A DNA stretch of 64,000 bases from Clostridium beijerinckii HUN142 (GTDB lineage Bacteria; Bacillota; Clostridia; Clostridiales; Clostridiaceae): NCBI RefSeq assembly GCF_000621745.1, contig NZ_JHXK01000008.1, positions 62,001 to 126,000 of the forward strand, given 5' to 3'. Shown in pieces: positions 37,746-48,214 of the stretch; the stretch's first letter is position 1; each line of letters begins with the position of its first letter. Made by a program: the position numbers and the translations under genes. A model generated the notes under the pieces. It was given only the letters and a program-made list of their open reading frames with translations. It did no database searches and was not told the origin of the DNA.

Positions 37746-38315
37746 CTATTCTGTTTCTTCTTCCTTAGCCTTTTCTTCTTCACTTATTGATCCTATAACC
37801 GTTGATAAATCATCTAAAACTTCAATTCCTTCAGCAAATTTTAGATCTTTAAAAGTATAAACTGTCCCAGCTTGTCCATTAGAAACATCTAATTCAACAT
37901 CCTTTGGTAAATCTTTTGCTTTACAAGATACCTTTACTAAATCTCTTTGAGTTTGTAATATTAATCCCTTGCTTTCTAAAATGCCTTTACCAACAATCTT
38001 AATTAAGACTTCAGTATGCATTGTATCATTTGCTGCTACTTCTTCAAAATCAACATGAATTGCTTTATTTCCCAAAGCATTTCTTTGAATTTCCTTAATT
38101 ACAGCGTTTCCTTTCCTTCCATCAAGATTAAATTTTACTATTCCATGCTCTCCACTAGCCGAAATTTCTTTTAGTAATGCTGATTCATCTACAGTAAATA
38201 TTTCATTTCCTATTTCTTTTCCATAAATTACACCTGGAATCTTACCTTCTCTTCTTACCTTTCTAGCGCCATGGCTAGCTGTTTTTATTCTTTTAGTTAA
38301 ATTTAATTCCTCCAT
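37746..38315 (-). CDS. rplY: Ribosomal protein L25 / general stress protein Ctc
   Basis: Binds 5S rRNA in the large ribosomal subunit; the long Ctc form is stress-related in Bacillus. The 189-residue product has the L25 domain at residues 1-90 (with RKVRREGKIPGVIYGKE), then the C-terminal beta domain (DLPKDVELDVSNGQAG). It ends in an acidic EEEKAKEEETE tail. AGGAGGT precedes the ATG. It is monocistronic with its own terminator. The 288 bases upstream (to 38603) are AT-rich without recognised features. Confidence 0.93.
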   Translation of the reverse strand: MEELNLTKRIKTASHGARKVRREGKIPGVIYGKEIGNEIFTVDESALLKEISASGEHGIVKFNLDGRKGNAVIKEIQRNALGNKAIHVDFEEVAANDTMHTEVLIKIVGKGILESKGLILQTQRDLVKVSCKAKDLPKDVELDVSNGQAGTVYTFKDLKFAEGIEVLDDLSTVIGSISEEEKAKEEETE

Positions 38316-38603
38316 TATAAGTACCTCCTAAAAATTTATTTTTCATTTTCTTACAATGTGCTTAATTCACATTTTAGGAATGTACATTCACGTTGGAATA
38401 AAATAAATAGGCCTATTACATTTACAAGGTCTAATAGTTTTTCTAATATTAATTTTATCTGAAGAATTATGAAAAGATAAAATCAAGTTAGACTTACAAT
38501 TAAACATTTAAAATCGCCTCTGATATTTATTGAATTTTTATTTCCGTAATTTAATTACAATTTATATTATAGCACTTAATCACCAATTAACACAAAAAAT
38601 AAC

Positions 38604-38629
38604 AAGTTATAGATTAATACAATAACTTA
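38604..38629 (-). terminator. Terminator after sbcC
   Basis: Arms AAGTTAT/ATAACTT. On the minus strand they are followed by TTATTTTTTG. It lies just after the sbcC stop codon. Confidence 0.6.
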
Positions 38630-38644
38630 TTATTTTTTATAAAT

Positions 38645-41600
38645 TTAGTTTCTTTCAATTCTAACTTTACTTCCACCCATACCTGATTCTGCAGGAGTAA
38701 TCATAAGTTTCACTGGTACTCTATTCTTTATTGCTTCAACGTGGCTTATTATACCAACCTTTAATTTTTCATTATGAATCCTTTCTAGCGAATTCATAAC
38801 AACTTCAAGTAGATCATCATCTAAAGTACCAAATCCTTCATCAAGGAAAAATAATTCTAATGGTGCTGTTCCCTTAAGCTGAATCTGTGCTGATAATGCC
38901 AAAGCTAATGATAAAGATGCTAAAAATGTTTCTCCTCCTGATAAAGTAGTAGAATCTCTTTTGGCTCCACCATTTTTATAATCTCTAATTATAAATCTGC
39001 TATTGTCATCAACCTCTAGTCCATAATTTCCATGAGTTATCTCTTTTAATCTCTTAGATGCTTCAACTGAAACATACTTAAGCTTACTTACTGCTACAAA
39101 CTCAACAAATTTCTTTCCCTTAAATAACTTTTCCAAATCACCAAGAAGAGCCAATTTATGTTCTAGTTTCATCTTCTTATCTAAGAGATCTTTCTGTTCT
39201 TCCAGCTTATTTTTTATGTTTTTTAATTCTTCATCTACCTTAATTTTTTCTTCATTAATTTCATTGAACTCTTTTTCTTTAATATCTTTCAAGAGTTTTA
39301 TTTCTGTATATTCTTCTTCACTTAACTCTTTACCATCTATTTTATTAAGTAAACTTTCAATTGCTCCATTTACTTTTGATACTTCACTTTTATAACTTTC
39401 TACTTTTAATTTATAATCATTAATTTCTTCTTTTCCAATTATATTTTTTTTGACATCGTCAAGGGAATTAAAACCTTCACTGTCTATTGCAACTTCTAAC
39501 TGAGCTTCTTCATCTTTTTTTCGTTTACTTAATTCTTTATATTTACTGATTGCAGAAATTAATCGCTCATTGTTTTCATTAAATTCTTTCTCTATTTTAT
39601 TTTTATTGTTTTCATTTTCCTTAAACTCACTATTAATATTTTCAATATTCTCCTGAATTTTATGTAATAGTGAAACCAGATCATCTGTATTATCGACTTT
39701 GTTCTTTATCGCTTGTATTTTTTCTTCTTTACTTTTTTCATAATTACTTAATTCTGTATTATACCTAGTTAAGTTTTCTTTTGCTAAAATGACTTCACTA
39801 GTTAAATTTTCTTTATTCTTTTCTAACTTTTCTATTAGCTCCCTGTTAACTTTAGTAACCTCTGATAATCTTTCTCTCTCTTTTTCAACAGCTTTAATTT
39901 CTTCGCTTTTTTTATTAAAATCAGTTACTAATGTCTTTGCTCTTAGAGAATGCACTCTATTTTTTAGAATATTAAATTCTTCTGTATTTTCTGTAATACT
40001 CTTCTCCAGATCTTCAAGCTGTCTTTGGTTAGTTCTAACTACTGCTCGTAATTCATTTATTTCTCCGGTTTTAATATTAATTTCATTCCTCAGCTTATTA
40101 ACACTTTTTTCAATTTCTTCTTTATCTTTAGAATAACTTTCTAAAGCTTTTTCTAAATTTATAAATTCCTGTTTTAACTCTTCCAAAGGTTTTTCATTAA
40201 ACGCAGTTCCGAGCTTTTCAATTTCTTCAAGATTAACTTTAATTTTTTCGTTAAAACTATTTACCTTAGTTTCACCTTGAGTTATTTTGCTACTAATAAT
40301 CTTTATTGAATTTTCTTTTAGTTTTATTTTTTCCTCTACATTCTTCACATCTTGAACTTCAAAAATCCTGATATTTTCTTTCATATGATGAGTTGAACCA
40401 CATACAGGACATGTATCTCCATCTTTAAGTTCCTGTCTAAGAGTATGTGCTAAATTTTCTCTCATAATCTCCTTTTGAGTATTTTTTATTTCCTCTAGTT
40501 CTTTTTCAAGTTGCTTTTCTTCTTCTCTTCTACTTAATATATCTATTTGTAAGTTTTTTATCTCTTCTCTAGAGAAATCTATTTCTTTGTTCAGCTTTAC
40601 ATAACTGCTCCATTTTTGCTCATTTTCCACTATCAACTGTTTTAAATTAACTAAATCTTTTTGTTCACCTGGCGAATTTTTAAGTAAAAACTCATATTGT
40701 TTATCTTTATATTCCAAACTCTTTTTTTCTTTATCTAAAACTTCTCTTAAAGCTTTTCCTTTAAGTATAGTTTCACTATTTTCTTTTTCAATAACTGCTT
40801 TCTTTTGCTTATCCTTAACTAGAATTCCATTTATTTTTTCTAACTTTTCTTCTACAATTATTCCTTCTTGAACTGCTTCCTTTAAACTTTCTTCAATTTT
40901 CAAATTATCATATGTTTTTTCGTCTTCTTTTATTAATTTATTTTTATTACTTATTTCTTCTTCTATTTTAATGAGCTCACTCTGTATATTATTATTTTTA
41001 GCATCACATTCTTTAATTTGTGCCTTTAATAAATCTATTTTATTTTCTATCTCACGTATCAAATTCTTTTCTTCAATAGCATCTTTAACTTTTTGTTCCT
41101 TCATCATTAATTGAGGAAGTTTATTCTCTTTTTTATCTTTTGCTATACCCCAAAGTTGCTCGATTTTTTCTTTTTCTTCTTTTATCTTATCTATCTTTAA
41201 TTTTAATTCTTCTAACTCAATCTCATTTTTATCAAAGGCTTTTCTAGTGCTTTCAAATGCATTTAAATAAGGTAGCACCTTTGCGCTTGCTTCACCTAGC
41301 TTTATCTTTTCTAAATATGCATTTACCTTTTCCTCTTTTTCCTTTAATGTTTGTTCTTTATTTTTATACTCTAATAAATCAAGCTGTAGCTTCCATATTT
41401 CTTCATTTTCTTTATGCTTCTTTTCTATTATATCTAATTCCTTTTTCAAAGCTTCTAGATTATTTTTTAATTCCTTAAAAGCATCTTCCTTTTCTTTTAA
41501 TTTTTCTGGACTTACATCGTTGTATCCACTTAATTGTCCAGCCAAAATATTGCTATCAGTTCGCTCTTTGCTTATCTTCGCACTAAGTTTTCTGGATAAA

Positions 41601-42136
41601 TTGTCTCCAAACTGTTGAAGATTAAACAACCTTTCAAGCATGTCACGCCTATCTTTGCCTTCAAGCTTTAAGAATTCACTAAACTTCCCCTGAGGTAAAA
41701 CAACAGTTCTTGAGAAATCTTCTAAATTAAGACCTACTATCTCCTCAACTTTCTTATTTATAGTTTTAACTCCATCTGCTAAAATTTCTTCTTCTGAACT
41801 TGTTACTTCAACAATTTTACACTTTCCAGAACTTATTCCACCATCTTTTTTTCTTTTAAACTCCCTATCAATGATATATTTTCTTATTTCACTACCTGAT
41901 ATTTGGAACTCAAAATTTACATTTAACCTGTCACAATTAGTATTTATAAAATTGGAGCTTTTTCTTGATACATTTCCATATAAGGCTAGAGTTATTCCAT
42001 CTAATATAGTTGATTTCCCACTTCCAGTTGGTCCAAAGATTCCAAAAAATCCTCTATCTGTTAATTTATCAAAATCTATAATTTGTTCATCCATGAAGCT
42101 ATTTAAGCCCTTAATCCTCAATTTGATTGGTCTCAT
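38645..42136 (-). CDS. sbcC: Exonuclease subunit SbcC (Rad50-like ATPase)
   Basis: ATPase subunit of the SbcCD nuclease, which opens and trims DNA hairpins and protein-blocked ends. The 1163-residue product has the Walker A GPTGSGKST near residue 35 and two long coiled coils. The zinc hook CPVC lies at about residue 575 between them. At the C-terminus are the signature TTLSGGETF and the Walker B ELFFLDEGFGTLDDD. Architecture and length are as expected. The ATG at 42136 follows GAGGGTGA and overlaps the sbcD end by 26 bases; an in-frame GTG three codons earlier is less likely. Confidence 0.96.
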   Translation of the reverse strand: MRPIKLRIKGLNSFMDEQIIDFDKLTDRGFFGIFGPTGSGKSTILDGITLALYGNVSRKSSNFINTNCDRLNVNFEFQISGSEIRKYIIDREFKRKKDGGISSGKCKIVEVTSSEEEILADGVKTINKKVEEIVGLNLEDFSRTVVLPQGKFSEFLKLEGKDRRDMLERLFNLQQFGDNLSRKLSAKISKERTDSNILAGQLSGYNDVSPEKLKEKEDAFKELKNNLEALKKELDIIEKKHKENEEIWKLQLDLLEYKNKEQTLKEKEEKVNAYLEKIKLGEASAKVLPYLNAFESTRKAFDKNEIELEELKLKIDKIKEEKEKIEQLWGIAKDKKENKLPQLMMKEQKVKDAIEEKNLIREIENKIDLLKAQIKECDAKNNNIQSELIKIEEEISNKNKLIKEDEKTYDNLKIEESLKEAVQEGIIVEEKLEKINGILVKDKQKKAVIEKENSETILKGKALREVLDKEKKSLEYKDKQYEFLLKNSPGEQKDLVNLKQLIVENEQKWSSYVKLNKEIDFSREEIKNLQIDILSRREEEKQLEKELEEIKNTQKEIMRENLAHTLRQELKDGDTCPVCGSTHHMKENIRIFEVQDVKNVEEKIKLKENSIKIISSKITQGETKVNSFNEKIKVNLEEIEKLGTAFNEKPLEELKQEFINLEKALESYSKDKEEIEKSVNKLRNEINIKTGEINELRAVVRTNQRQLEDLEKSITENTEEFNILKNRVHSLRAKTLVTDFNKKSEEIKAVEKERERLSEVTKVNRELIEKLEKNKENLTSEVILAKENLTRYNTELSNYEKSKEEKIQAIKNKVDNTDDLVSLLHKIQENIENINSEFKENENNKNKIEKEFNENNERLISAISKYKELSKRKKDEEAQLEVAIDSEGFNSLDDVKKNIIGKEEINDYKLKVESYKSEVSKVNGAIESLLNKIDGKELSEEEYTEIKLLKDIKEKEFNEINEEKIKVDEELKNIKNKLEEQKDLLDKKMKLEHKLALLGDLEKLFKGKKFVEFVAVSKLKYVSVEASKRLKEITHGNYGLEVDDNSRFIIRDYKNGGAKRDSTTLSGGETFLASLSLALALSAQIQLKGTAPLELFFLDEGFGTLDDDLLEVVMNSLERIHNEKLKVGIISHVEAIKNRVPVKLMITPAESGMGGSKVRIERN

Positions 42137-43340
42137 CTGTTTCACCCTCTTCGTTTATAATTGATAAAAGCACTTCCATAACTTCATCTTCTGGAGGAGT
42201 CCCCCTTTCTTTAATATAAAACTCCTTAAATATTTCCTCAAACGATTTTTCACTTAAGTTTAATTCACTCTCTTCTTCCAATCCTTTAACCTTAGGCATT
42301 ATTTCTAATATATCTGCTTTTAATTCTTTCATTTGTTTTATTTCATCTTCTCTTATGTATCTATCTGTACTTATTTCTAAATACACCCAGCAATCTTTGT
42401 CTTTATTTTCAGCACATCGTAATATTGCATCTTCAATACTTGAGCATTTCCAAATTTCTATTGGTTTATATACCCTTAAGTTTATTTCTTGTATGTCACA
42501 TTCTTCATTAGCTTTTGCATCAACTATATAACATTTCTTTTCAAAGCTAACCTCTTTCTTGTTGTAGTGAATTGGCGATCCGCAGTATCTTGCTCTTTTA
42601 TCCGTTCCTGGAACTATTTGTGGTTTATGCACATGCCCTAATGCTATATACTGTGCTTCCTCAGGAAAACAACTTCCATCTACTATATAGGTACCGCCTA
42701 ATTGAATACTTCTTTCAGAACCACCTTCCTCACTTCCCATTGCAAACAAATGCGACATTACAAGATTAATTGTATCCTCTCTAAAATGACTTTTTAATGA
42801 ATTGAATAAAGAAAATATCTTATCACTATAGGATTTAGCTTTTTCCTCATCATCTTCCATATAGTTATATATAACTTCATTCAATCTTTTCTCACTTGGA
42901 TAAGGTACAGTTAAGATAACTGCTTTTTCATTATTGATTTCAACTTCTACATATCCTTCTCCCGATGACAAAACTTTGTGTTTTCCATACTCCCCACAAG
43001 GAACTATAGTTTTTGGAGTTCCAACCATAATGATTCCATGATCACGAGCAAGTGGACCTGCCGCAACCAATCTCTCTGGATTATCATGATTTCCTGATAT
43101 AACCAAAGTAAGTCTCTCTCCATTTTTCGATAATCTCTTTAAAGTATCATAAAACATTTTTTCTGCTCTTGCCGGAGGATTTGGATTATCATAAACGTCT
43201 CCCGCAATCATTATTAAATCTATATTATTATCTTCTACAATCTTAACAAAATCATTTAAAAACTCTTCTTGCTCATCCATTCGGCTTTGTCCCTCTAAAT
43301 TCTTGCCTAAATGCCAATCAGCTGTATGCAATATTCTCAA
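42111..43340 (-). CDS. sbcD: Exonuclease subunit SbcD (Mre11-like)
   Basis: Mn2+-dependent nuclease subunit of SbcCD. The 409-residue product has the metallophosphoesterase motifs in order: HTADWHLGK, AGDVYDN, SGNHDNPER (near residue 82) and the GHVHKPQ histidines. The start is TTG, with AGGAGAT 7 bases upstream. It is translationally coupled to sbcC. The many palindromes in this window are the kind of structure SbcCD cuts, but that is general, not specific. Confidence 0.95.
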   Translation of the reverse strand: MRILHTADWHLGKNLEGQSRMDEQEEFLNDFVKIVEDNNIDLIMIAGDVYDNPNPPARAEKMFYDTLKRLSKNGERLTLVISGNHDNPERLVAAGPLARDHGIIMVGTPKTIVPCGEYGKHKVLSSGEGYVEVEINNEKAVILTVPYPSEKRLNEVIYNYMEDDEEKAKSYSDKIFSLFNSLKSHFREDTINLVMSHLFAMGSEEGGSERSIQLGGTYIVDGSCFPEEAQYIALGHVHKPQIVPGTDKRARYCGSPIHYNKKEVSFEKKCYIVDAKANEECDIQEINLRVYKPIEIWKCSSIEDAILRCAENKDKDCWVYLEISTDRYIREDEIKQMKELKADILEIMPKVKGLEEESELNLSEKSFEEIFKEFYIKERGTPPEDEVMEVLLSIINEEGETDETNQIED

Positions 43341-43621
43341 ATTATATCTCCTCCCATTAGGCCCAATTTATATTTACATTATAGCCTACTTAAATAGATT
43401 TTTTCCAATACTATTTTGTGGATATATATGTCTAGATTGAATTATTCTAATCATTTCTAGGTGTACCCATACATTTGATAAATTTTAGATATATTAATAT
43501 AATGATTTTATCATTTGTATTGAGTTTTATTGTATAAAGCATGCTAGATATAAAAAACAAAGACTATAAAAACCTGTATTCATATACAGCAAGTAATTTA
43601 TAAAAAAGGTAGGTAATATTT

Positions 43622-44170
43622 ATGGAAAGAAGTAAATCTTTAAATACTAGTGAACTAGTATTAATGGGGCTAATGATTGCTTTAACCTATATAGCAGGAA
43701 GCATAATTAAAATTCCATCAGTTGGGGGCTTCGTCCAAATAGGCGACTGCATGGTATTCTTATCAGTAATAGTTCTAGGTAAGAAAAAAGGAGCAATTTC
43801 AAGTGCTCTTGGTATGTTTCTTGTTGATGCATTAGGTGGATATTATTTTTGGGCACCCTTTACGCTAATTATTAAATGGGGAATGGCTTATATTGCAGGA
43901 TCCATATTAGAAAAAATGTCAGAAAACAAAGTTACTGTAAGGTATACAATTGCATTTGTATCCAGTGGTATATTTATGGTGATTGCATATTTTTTTGCTG
44001 GAATAATAATATCAGGCTTTTTAACAGAAAAAATTGGGCTAATACAAGGAATAGCATATTCAGCTAAAGATATAGTTGGAAATATAATTCAAGTATCTAC
44101 TGGTGTAATAATAGCATTACCATTAAGTGCAGTTGTATCAAAAGCAAAACAAGCTGTATTTGCTCATTAG
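43622..44170 (+). CDS. ECF transporter S component, substrate unknown
   Basis: 182 residues with five to six hydrophobic helices and the IALTYIAGSIIKIP opening. The GFVQIGDCMVFLSVIVLGKK segment is shared by the riboflavin-type S-component family (PF07155-like). S components bind a vitamin and associate with shared EcfA/A'/T energising proteins, which are not in the window. No recognisable riboswitch lies in the 280 bases upstream, so the vitamin cannot be inferred. The ATG is preceded by AAGGTAGGT. It is monocistronic. Confidence 0.8.
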   Translation: MERSKSLNTSELVLMGLMIALTYIAGSIIKIPSVGGFVQIGDCMVFLSVIVLGKKKGAISSALGMFLVDALGGYYFWAPFTLIIKWGMAYIAGSILEKMSENKVTVRYTIAFVSSGIFMVIAYFFAGIIISGFLTEKIGLIQGIAYSAKDIVGNIIQVSTGVIIALPLSAVVSKAKQAVFAH

Positions 44171-44236
44171 ATTTAGCTTCTACAAATCATTGAAATTTTT
44201 ATAACAGAAATTTTTAAAATTTTCTATCACTAAAAG

Positions 44237-44261
44237 TCTCAGGTGATTCCGTATCCTGAGA
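44237..44261 (+). terminator. Terminator after the ECF S-component gene
   Basis: Perfect 7-bp arms TCTCAGG/CCTGAGA around an 11-base loop, followed by TTTCTTT. Confidence 0.75.
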
Positions 44262-44297
44262 TTTCTTTATCTGCATTTTCAAATTCAACTAAGAAAT

Positions 44298-44394
44298 ATC
44301 TAGGTGATGAATATATTTTCCTTTTTGTTCTCTTTTAAAATGTCCCCTTCTGAATTAGATTTATTAATAATTTATGCTTCAGGGTGACCTAGAT
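44298..44394. repeat. 97-bp element with 8-bp inverted ends, related to the pyr-leader repeat
   Basis: ATCTAGGT (44298-44305) and ACCTAGAT (44387-44394) are perfect inverted ends. The interior from 44309 matches 15808-15872, with two transitions in the first 32 bases. On the minus strand both copies can be read through a LKENKKENIF peptide. This is a candidate short dispersed element. Confidence 0.45.
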
Positions 44395-44437
44395 GCCACC
44401 TATTTTACTCCAATTCAAACTCTTATATAATAAAAAA

Positions 44438-44482
44438 GTGACTATATCATAATAATTAAAAAACTTAATATGATACAGTCAC
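44438..44482 (-). terminator. Terminator after the DHA2-family exporter gene
   Basis: Arms GTGACT-TATCATA and TATGATA-AGTCAC with one bulge. On the minus strand they are followed by six T's. Confidence 0.85.
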
Positions 44483-44510
44483 GGTAATTCATAAATTTTC
44501 AACCTCTATT

Positions 44511-45965
44511 TTATGCTCTGTTCTCCTCTGTCTTAGAACTTTCCATTATTTTAGGCATTAACATTGATGAAAGTAACGATATAACAGCTATTCCTATAAG
44601 TATTATAAATAAAAAGTGTAATGAACTATTTAATGAGAGTTTTATCTGTTCATCAGTTACCACTGAATTATACAAATTACTCGGATCAACTCCATTTACT
44701 CCTAATTGAGTAAAATACTTAATTATATATATATTAAATATACTACCAAATATGCTTACTCCTATAGTTTGACCTATTGTTTTAAGTAATGAATTAGCTG
44801 CAGTCGCAGCACCTCTCTTGTTATATTCTACTGACTCTTGAATTATTATTGTTAAAGTTGTAAATGCTCCACCAAATCCAAATCCCATTATGGAAGCATA
44901 TATTATTACTAATAATATAGAAGATTCTGCATTCAATGTAGGCAATAACGCTGTACTAATTAGTAAAATAACATTAGATATAAGTATTACTATTTTCCCA
45001 CCAAACTTTACTATACACTTTCCTAAAATTACTGCAGCTATAAGCCAAGCAAATGACATGGGAGCTAGTGACAAGCCTGATATCTTAGCACTATATCCAA
45101 GTACATTTTGTATGTATATTGGGAGGTAAACATTCGAACCCATTAATATAGCTGAAGCCAAGAAGCTTACTAAATTCACAATTGAACTTGTCTTTGTAAA
45201 TATATCAAAAGGAATAATTGGCTCTTTTGCTTTTCTTTCAATTATACAGAATGCAACTAGTAATATAACTGTTGCAATAACCGATAATAAAATAAATATG
45301 TTATTGCTAGAACTCATATCTTCATTTGATAAGAAGATATTCAAAAATATAACCATCGCCAGTGATAAAGTTATAATTCCAGCAAAATCTATGCTATGTT
45401 TTTTCTTTTCGAAAACTTCATCCAAATTTCTTTGAATAAGTACAACTGATATTATTCCAAAGGGAAGGTTTATAAAAAATATCCAATGCCAAGATAATAA
45501 ATCTATTAAGATCCCTCCCAAAAATGGCCCTACTAAACTTGCAATTCCCCAAACGGAACTTATTATTCCTTGGATCTTTGGTCTTTCCTCTAATGTAAAT
45601 ACATCTCCAATAATTGTATATGTAACTGTAAATATTGCTCCAGCACCTATTCCTTGTATGCCTCTAGCTCCTATAAGCATGTACATGGTTTGCGATAATC
45701 CACATAAAAAGCTTCCAATTAAAAATATTATTATTCCAATTGAAAGCATATTTTTTCTTCCATATAGATCTGATAGTTTCCCATATATAGGAGTAGTAAT
45801 GGCAGAAGTTAGTAAATATACTGAAAAAACTGAACTAATAATTTCAAATCCTTGTAAATCCTTCACTATTGTTGGTATAGCTGTCGTTACAACAGTTCCT
45901 TCGACTGCTCCTAAAAACATTGCTACCATTAATGCTGCTGCAATGCTTCTTTTTCTTGAATTCAT
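44511..45965 (-). CDS. MFS multidrug exporter, DHA2 (14-TMS) family
   Basis: Proton-driven drug efflux protein of the EmrB/QacA type in the cytoplasmic membrane. The 484-residue product has about 14 hydrophobic helices. Motif A, GKLSDLYGRKNM, lies after helix 2, and the antiporter motif C region GIASLVGPFLGG lies in helix 5. Substrates cannot be inferred. It is divergent from another MFS gene at 46136, with 170 bases between, so the two may share a regulatory region. AGGAAGTGA precedes the ATG. Confidence 0.9.
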   Translation of the reverse strand: MNSRKRSIAAALMVAMFLGAVEGTVVTTAIPTIVKDLQGFEIISSVFSVYLLTSAITTPIYGKLSDLYGRKNMLSIGIIIFLIGSFLCGLSQTMYMLIGARGIQGIGAGAIFTVTYTIIGDVFTLEERPKIQGIISSVWGIASLVGPFLGGILIDLLSWHWIFFINLPFGIISVVLIQRNLDEVFEKKKHSIDFAGIITLSLAMVIFLNIFLSNEDMSSSNNIFILLSVIATVILLVAFCIIERKAKEPIIPFDIFTKTSSIVNLVSFLASAILMGSNVYLPIYIQNVLGYSAKISGLSLAPMSFAWLIAAVILGKCIVKFGGKIVILISNVILLISTALLPTLNAESSILLVIIYASIMGFGFGGAFTTLTIIIQESVEYNKRGAATAANSLLKTIGQTIGVSIFGSIFNIYIIKYFTQLGVNGVDPSNLYNSVVTDEQIKLSLNSSLHFLFIILIGIAVISLLSSMLMPKIMESSKTEENRA

Positions 45966-46135
45966 CTTTAAATCACTTCCTTATAAATTTCCTTTGTTTG
46001 TTTTAAGGTCAACTTTATAATTATATATATACTTAGCTATTTATACAACATTATAATAATATTTTAACTTGATGTGCTACTGATTTATGATATAGTATAT
46101 AATAAAATATTCAATAATTTAAGAGGGGTAATTAT

Positions 46136-47368
46136 ATGACAAAATCGACAATGTCAATGTCTTCATTTTTTCGCAATAGATTTGTTCGAGTAATTATAGC
46201 TTCTTCTATTTTTCTACAAATAGGAATATGGGTTCGTAATTTCGCCATATTGTTATTTGTAATGGAGAAGACTAATAACAATCCCATTGCTGTTTCTTTA
46301 ATTTCAGTTGCAGAATTTGCTCCAATATTTATATTCTCATTTATTGGTGGAACCTTTGCAGATAGATGGCGACCGAAGCGTACTATGGTTTGGTGTGATT
46401 TACTAAGTGCTATTTCTGTTTTTGCCGTTCTGCTTACAATAATCTTTGCAACTTGGGAAGCTGTATTTTTTGTAACATTTATTTCATCTATTTTGTCTCA
46501 GTTTTCTCAGCCCTCTGCAATGAAATTATTTAAAGTCCATGTTCCTGAAGAGTTTATGCAAACTGGAATGGCTATTTTCCAAACTCTTATGTCTATTTTT
46601 ATGATTATAGGACCTGCATTAGGTACTATTGTTTTTCAAAAGTTTGGAATAGATATTTCTATATCAGTAATGGGTGTAGCTTTCTTACTATCAGCTTCAG
46701 TATTAACTCTATTACCCGCTGATGAGATAATTGAGAAGAAAGAAACAAATCATTTCTTAGAAGAATTAAAAGAAGGTTTCGCCTATGTTTGGCAGCAAAG
46801 AGAGTTAACTATACTTGGATCTGTTTTTGCGGTATCAGGCCTTGCTGTTGGTATCATACAACCACTTGGGGTTTTCTTAATTGTTGAAAGACTTGGTCTT
46901 CCTAAAGAAAATCTTCAATTATTACTTATGGTAAATGGAGCAGCAATGTTTATTGGTGGCGGATTAGTTATGACAATATCAAAGAAAGTTATGCCTCAAA
47001 AGCTTCTTGCAATAGGACTTATAGTTAACACCATTTCAATGATTGGCATGGGATTATCTTCAAGCTGGATTATAATTCTATTATTCCAATTCCTTAATGG
47101 ATTTTTTATGCCTTGCATCCAAATTGGTATTAACACACTAATTCTTCAATTAACGAAATCTGAGTTTGTTGGAAGAGTAAACGGAGTATTAAATCCAATG
47201 TTTATGGGATTCATGGTTATTACAATGTCAATTACAGGATGGCTTAAAAGCCAATTTTCCCTTACTATTCTCTACATCTCAGCCGGCATACTTTTTCTAA
47301 TAGGTGCAATGCTTACTTCATTGATATTTAATACCTCAATGAGTAGGGAAATAGATTCAGCAGAATAG
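46136..47368 (+). CDS. MFS transporter (12-TMS, MdtG/EntS-like)
   Basis: 410 residues with about 12 transmembrane helices. The first cytoplasmic loop, GGTFADRWRPKRTM, is the MFS motif A of the DHA3 exporters (macrolide efflux and enterobactin exporter relatives). Probably an efflux pump; substrate unknown. GAGGGG precedes the ATG. It has its own strong terminator and is divergent from the DHA2 exporter. Confidence 0.85.
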   Translation: MTKSTMSMSSFFRNRFVRVIIASSIFLQIGIWVRNFAILLFVMEKTNNNPIAVSLISVAEFAPIFIFSFIGGTFADRWRPKRTMVWCDLLSAISVFAVLLTIIFATWEAVFFVTFISSILSQFSQPSAMKLFKVHVPEEFMQTGMAIFQTLMSIFMIIGPALGTIVFQKFGIDISISVMGVAFLLSASVLTLLPADEIIEKKETNHFLEELKEGFAYVWQQRELTILGSVFAVSGLAVGIIQPLGVFLIVERLGLPKENLQLLLMVNGAAMFIGGGLVMTISKKVMPQKLLAIGLIVNTISMIGMGLSSSWIIILLFQFLNGFFMPCIQIGINTLILQLTKSEFVGRVNGVLNPMFMGFMVITMSITGWLKSQFSLTILYISAGILFLIGAMLTSLIFNTSMSREIDSAE

Positions 47369-47376
47369 AAAAGTGA

Positions 47377-47424
47377 AAAAGCACCACTAGATGTTATAAA
47401 TTATGACATCTGGTGGTGCTTTAT
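47377..47424 (+). terminator. Intrinsic terminator after the 12-TMS exporter
   Basis: Long arms AAAGCACCAC-T-AGATGT and ACATCT-GGTGGTGCTTT with one bulge. The A- and T-rich flanks make it usable in both directions. Confidence 0.88.
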
Positions 47425-47467
47425 TATTCTTAAAATACCTCTATTTATTTCAAAAATATAAAAATCA

Positions 47468-47980
47468 TTACTTTTCTACTGGATGCTTAGGACCTGTTAA
47501 ATCTAGTTGATAAAAAACTAAGTCCAACCATTTACCAAATTTATAACCTGCTTTAGTTACTGTGCCAGAGTATTTAAACCCGAATTTCTCATGAATTTTG
47601 ATACTACCGTCATTTAAACTATCAATGCAAGCAACCATAGTTGCGTACTCATCTCTATTAGCAGCATCAATTAATTCCTTTAACAATATCTTCCCTATTC
47701 CTAAATTTCTATAGTCTTTATGAACATATACAGAATGTTCTATTGTGTACTTAAAAGCTGGATAAGTTCTAAACGATCCGTATGTAGCAAATCCTACAGC
47801 TTTGTCATCTTTTTCAAACACCAATAGTGGACATCCATCTTTTTTCTTTTCATCAAACCACTGTTTTCTTTCCTTAAGATTATGCGCAGTATAATCATAA
47901 ATCGCTGTTGTATTTAATATAGCATCATTGTAGATCTCTAAAATATCTGCTAAATCTTTTTCCGTTGCTTCTCTTATCAT
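47468..47980 (-). CDS. GNAT N-acetyltransferase, phosphinothricin acetyltransferase-like
   Basis: 170 residues, single GNAT domain. The coenzyme A loop is YRNLGIGKILLKELI near residue 95, and the acceptor-binding N-terminus, MIREATEKDLADILEIYNDA, resembles PAT/YncA proteins. These acetylate phosphinothricin, methionine sulfoximine or related amino acids; the true substrate here is unknown. AAAGGGAT precedes the ATG. It is monocistronic, between two terminators. Confidence 0.88.
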   Translation of the reverse strand: MIREATEKDLADILEIYNDAILNTTAIYDYTAHNLKERKQWFDEKKKDGCPLLVFEKDDKAVGFATYGSFRTYPAFKYTIEHSVYVHKDYRNLGIGKILLKELIDAANRDEYATMVACIDSLNDGSIKIHEKFGFKYSGTVTKAGYKFGKWLDLVFYQLDLTGPKHPVEK

Positions 47981-48139
47981 TTTTCATATCCCTTTCAAAA
48001 TAAACTAATCTTCCTATATTTTAACACCTATGTGCAATATGTAAAATTATTTTTTTAATAGCTCCATTTTATTAATTTTTATAGTGATAAAACAACCCAA
48101 AATCATAAATAATTAAATAATAAAAAATTAAACTAAAAA

Positions 48140-48180
48140 CAGCATACATGAACTTATTTACCTATAGTCCATGTACGCTG
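48140..48180 (-). terminator. Terminator after the PHP phosphatase gene
   Basis: Arms CAGC-A-TACATG and CATGTA-C-GCTG with one mismatch. On the minus strand they are followed by TTTTTAG. Confidence 0.8.
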
Positions 48181-48214
48181 AACCTTACTAATATTTTTAA
48201 TTATTCACCTATTA

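Noticed and set aside
43570..43621. Possible preQ1 or other vitamin riboswitch before the ECF S-component gene (CTGTAT/ATACAG hairpin and A-rich tail)
   Set aside because: The hairpin and tail do not give the preQ1-I pseudoknot pairing or any other class signature I know. The hairpin is too short to claim.
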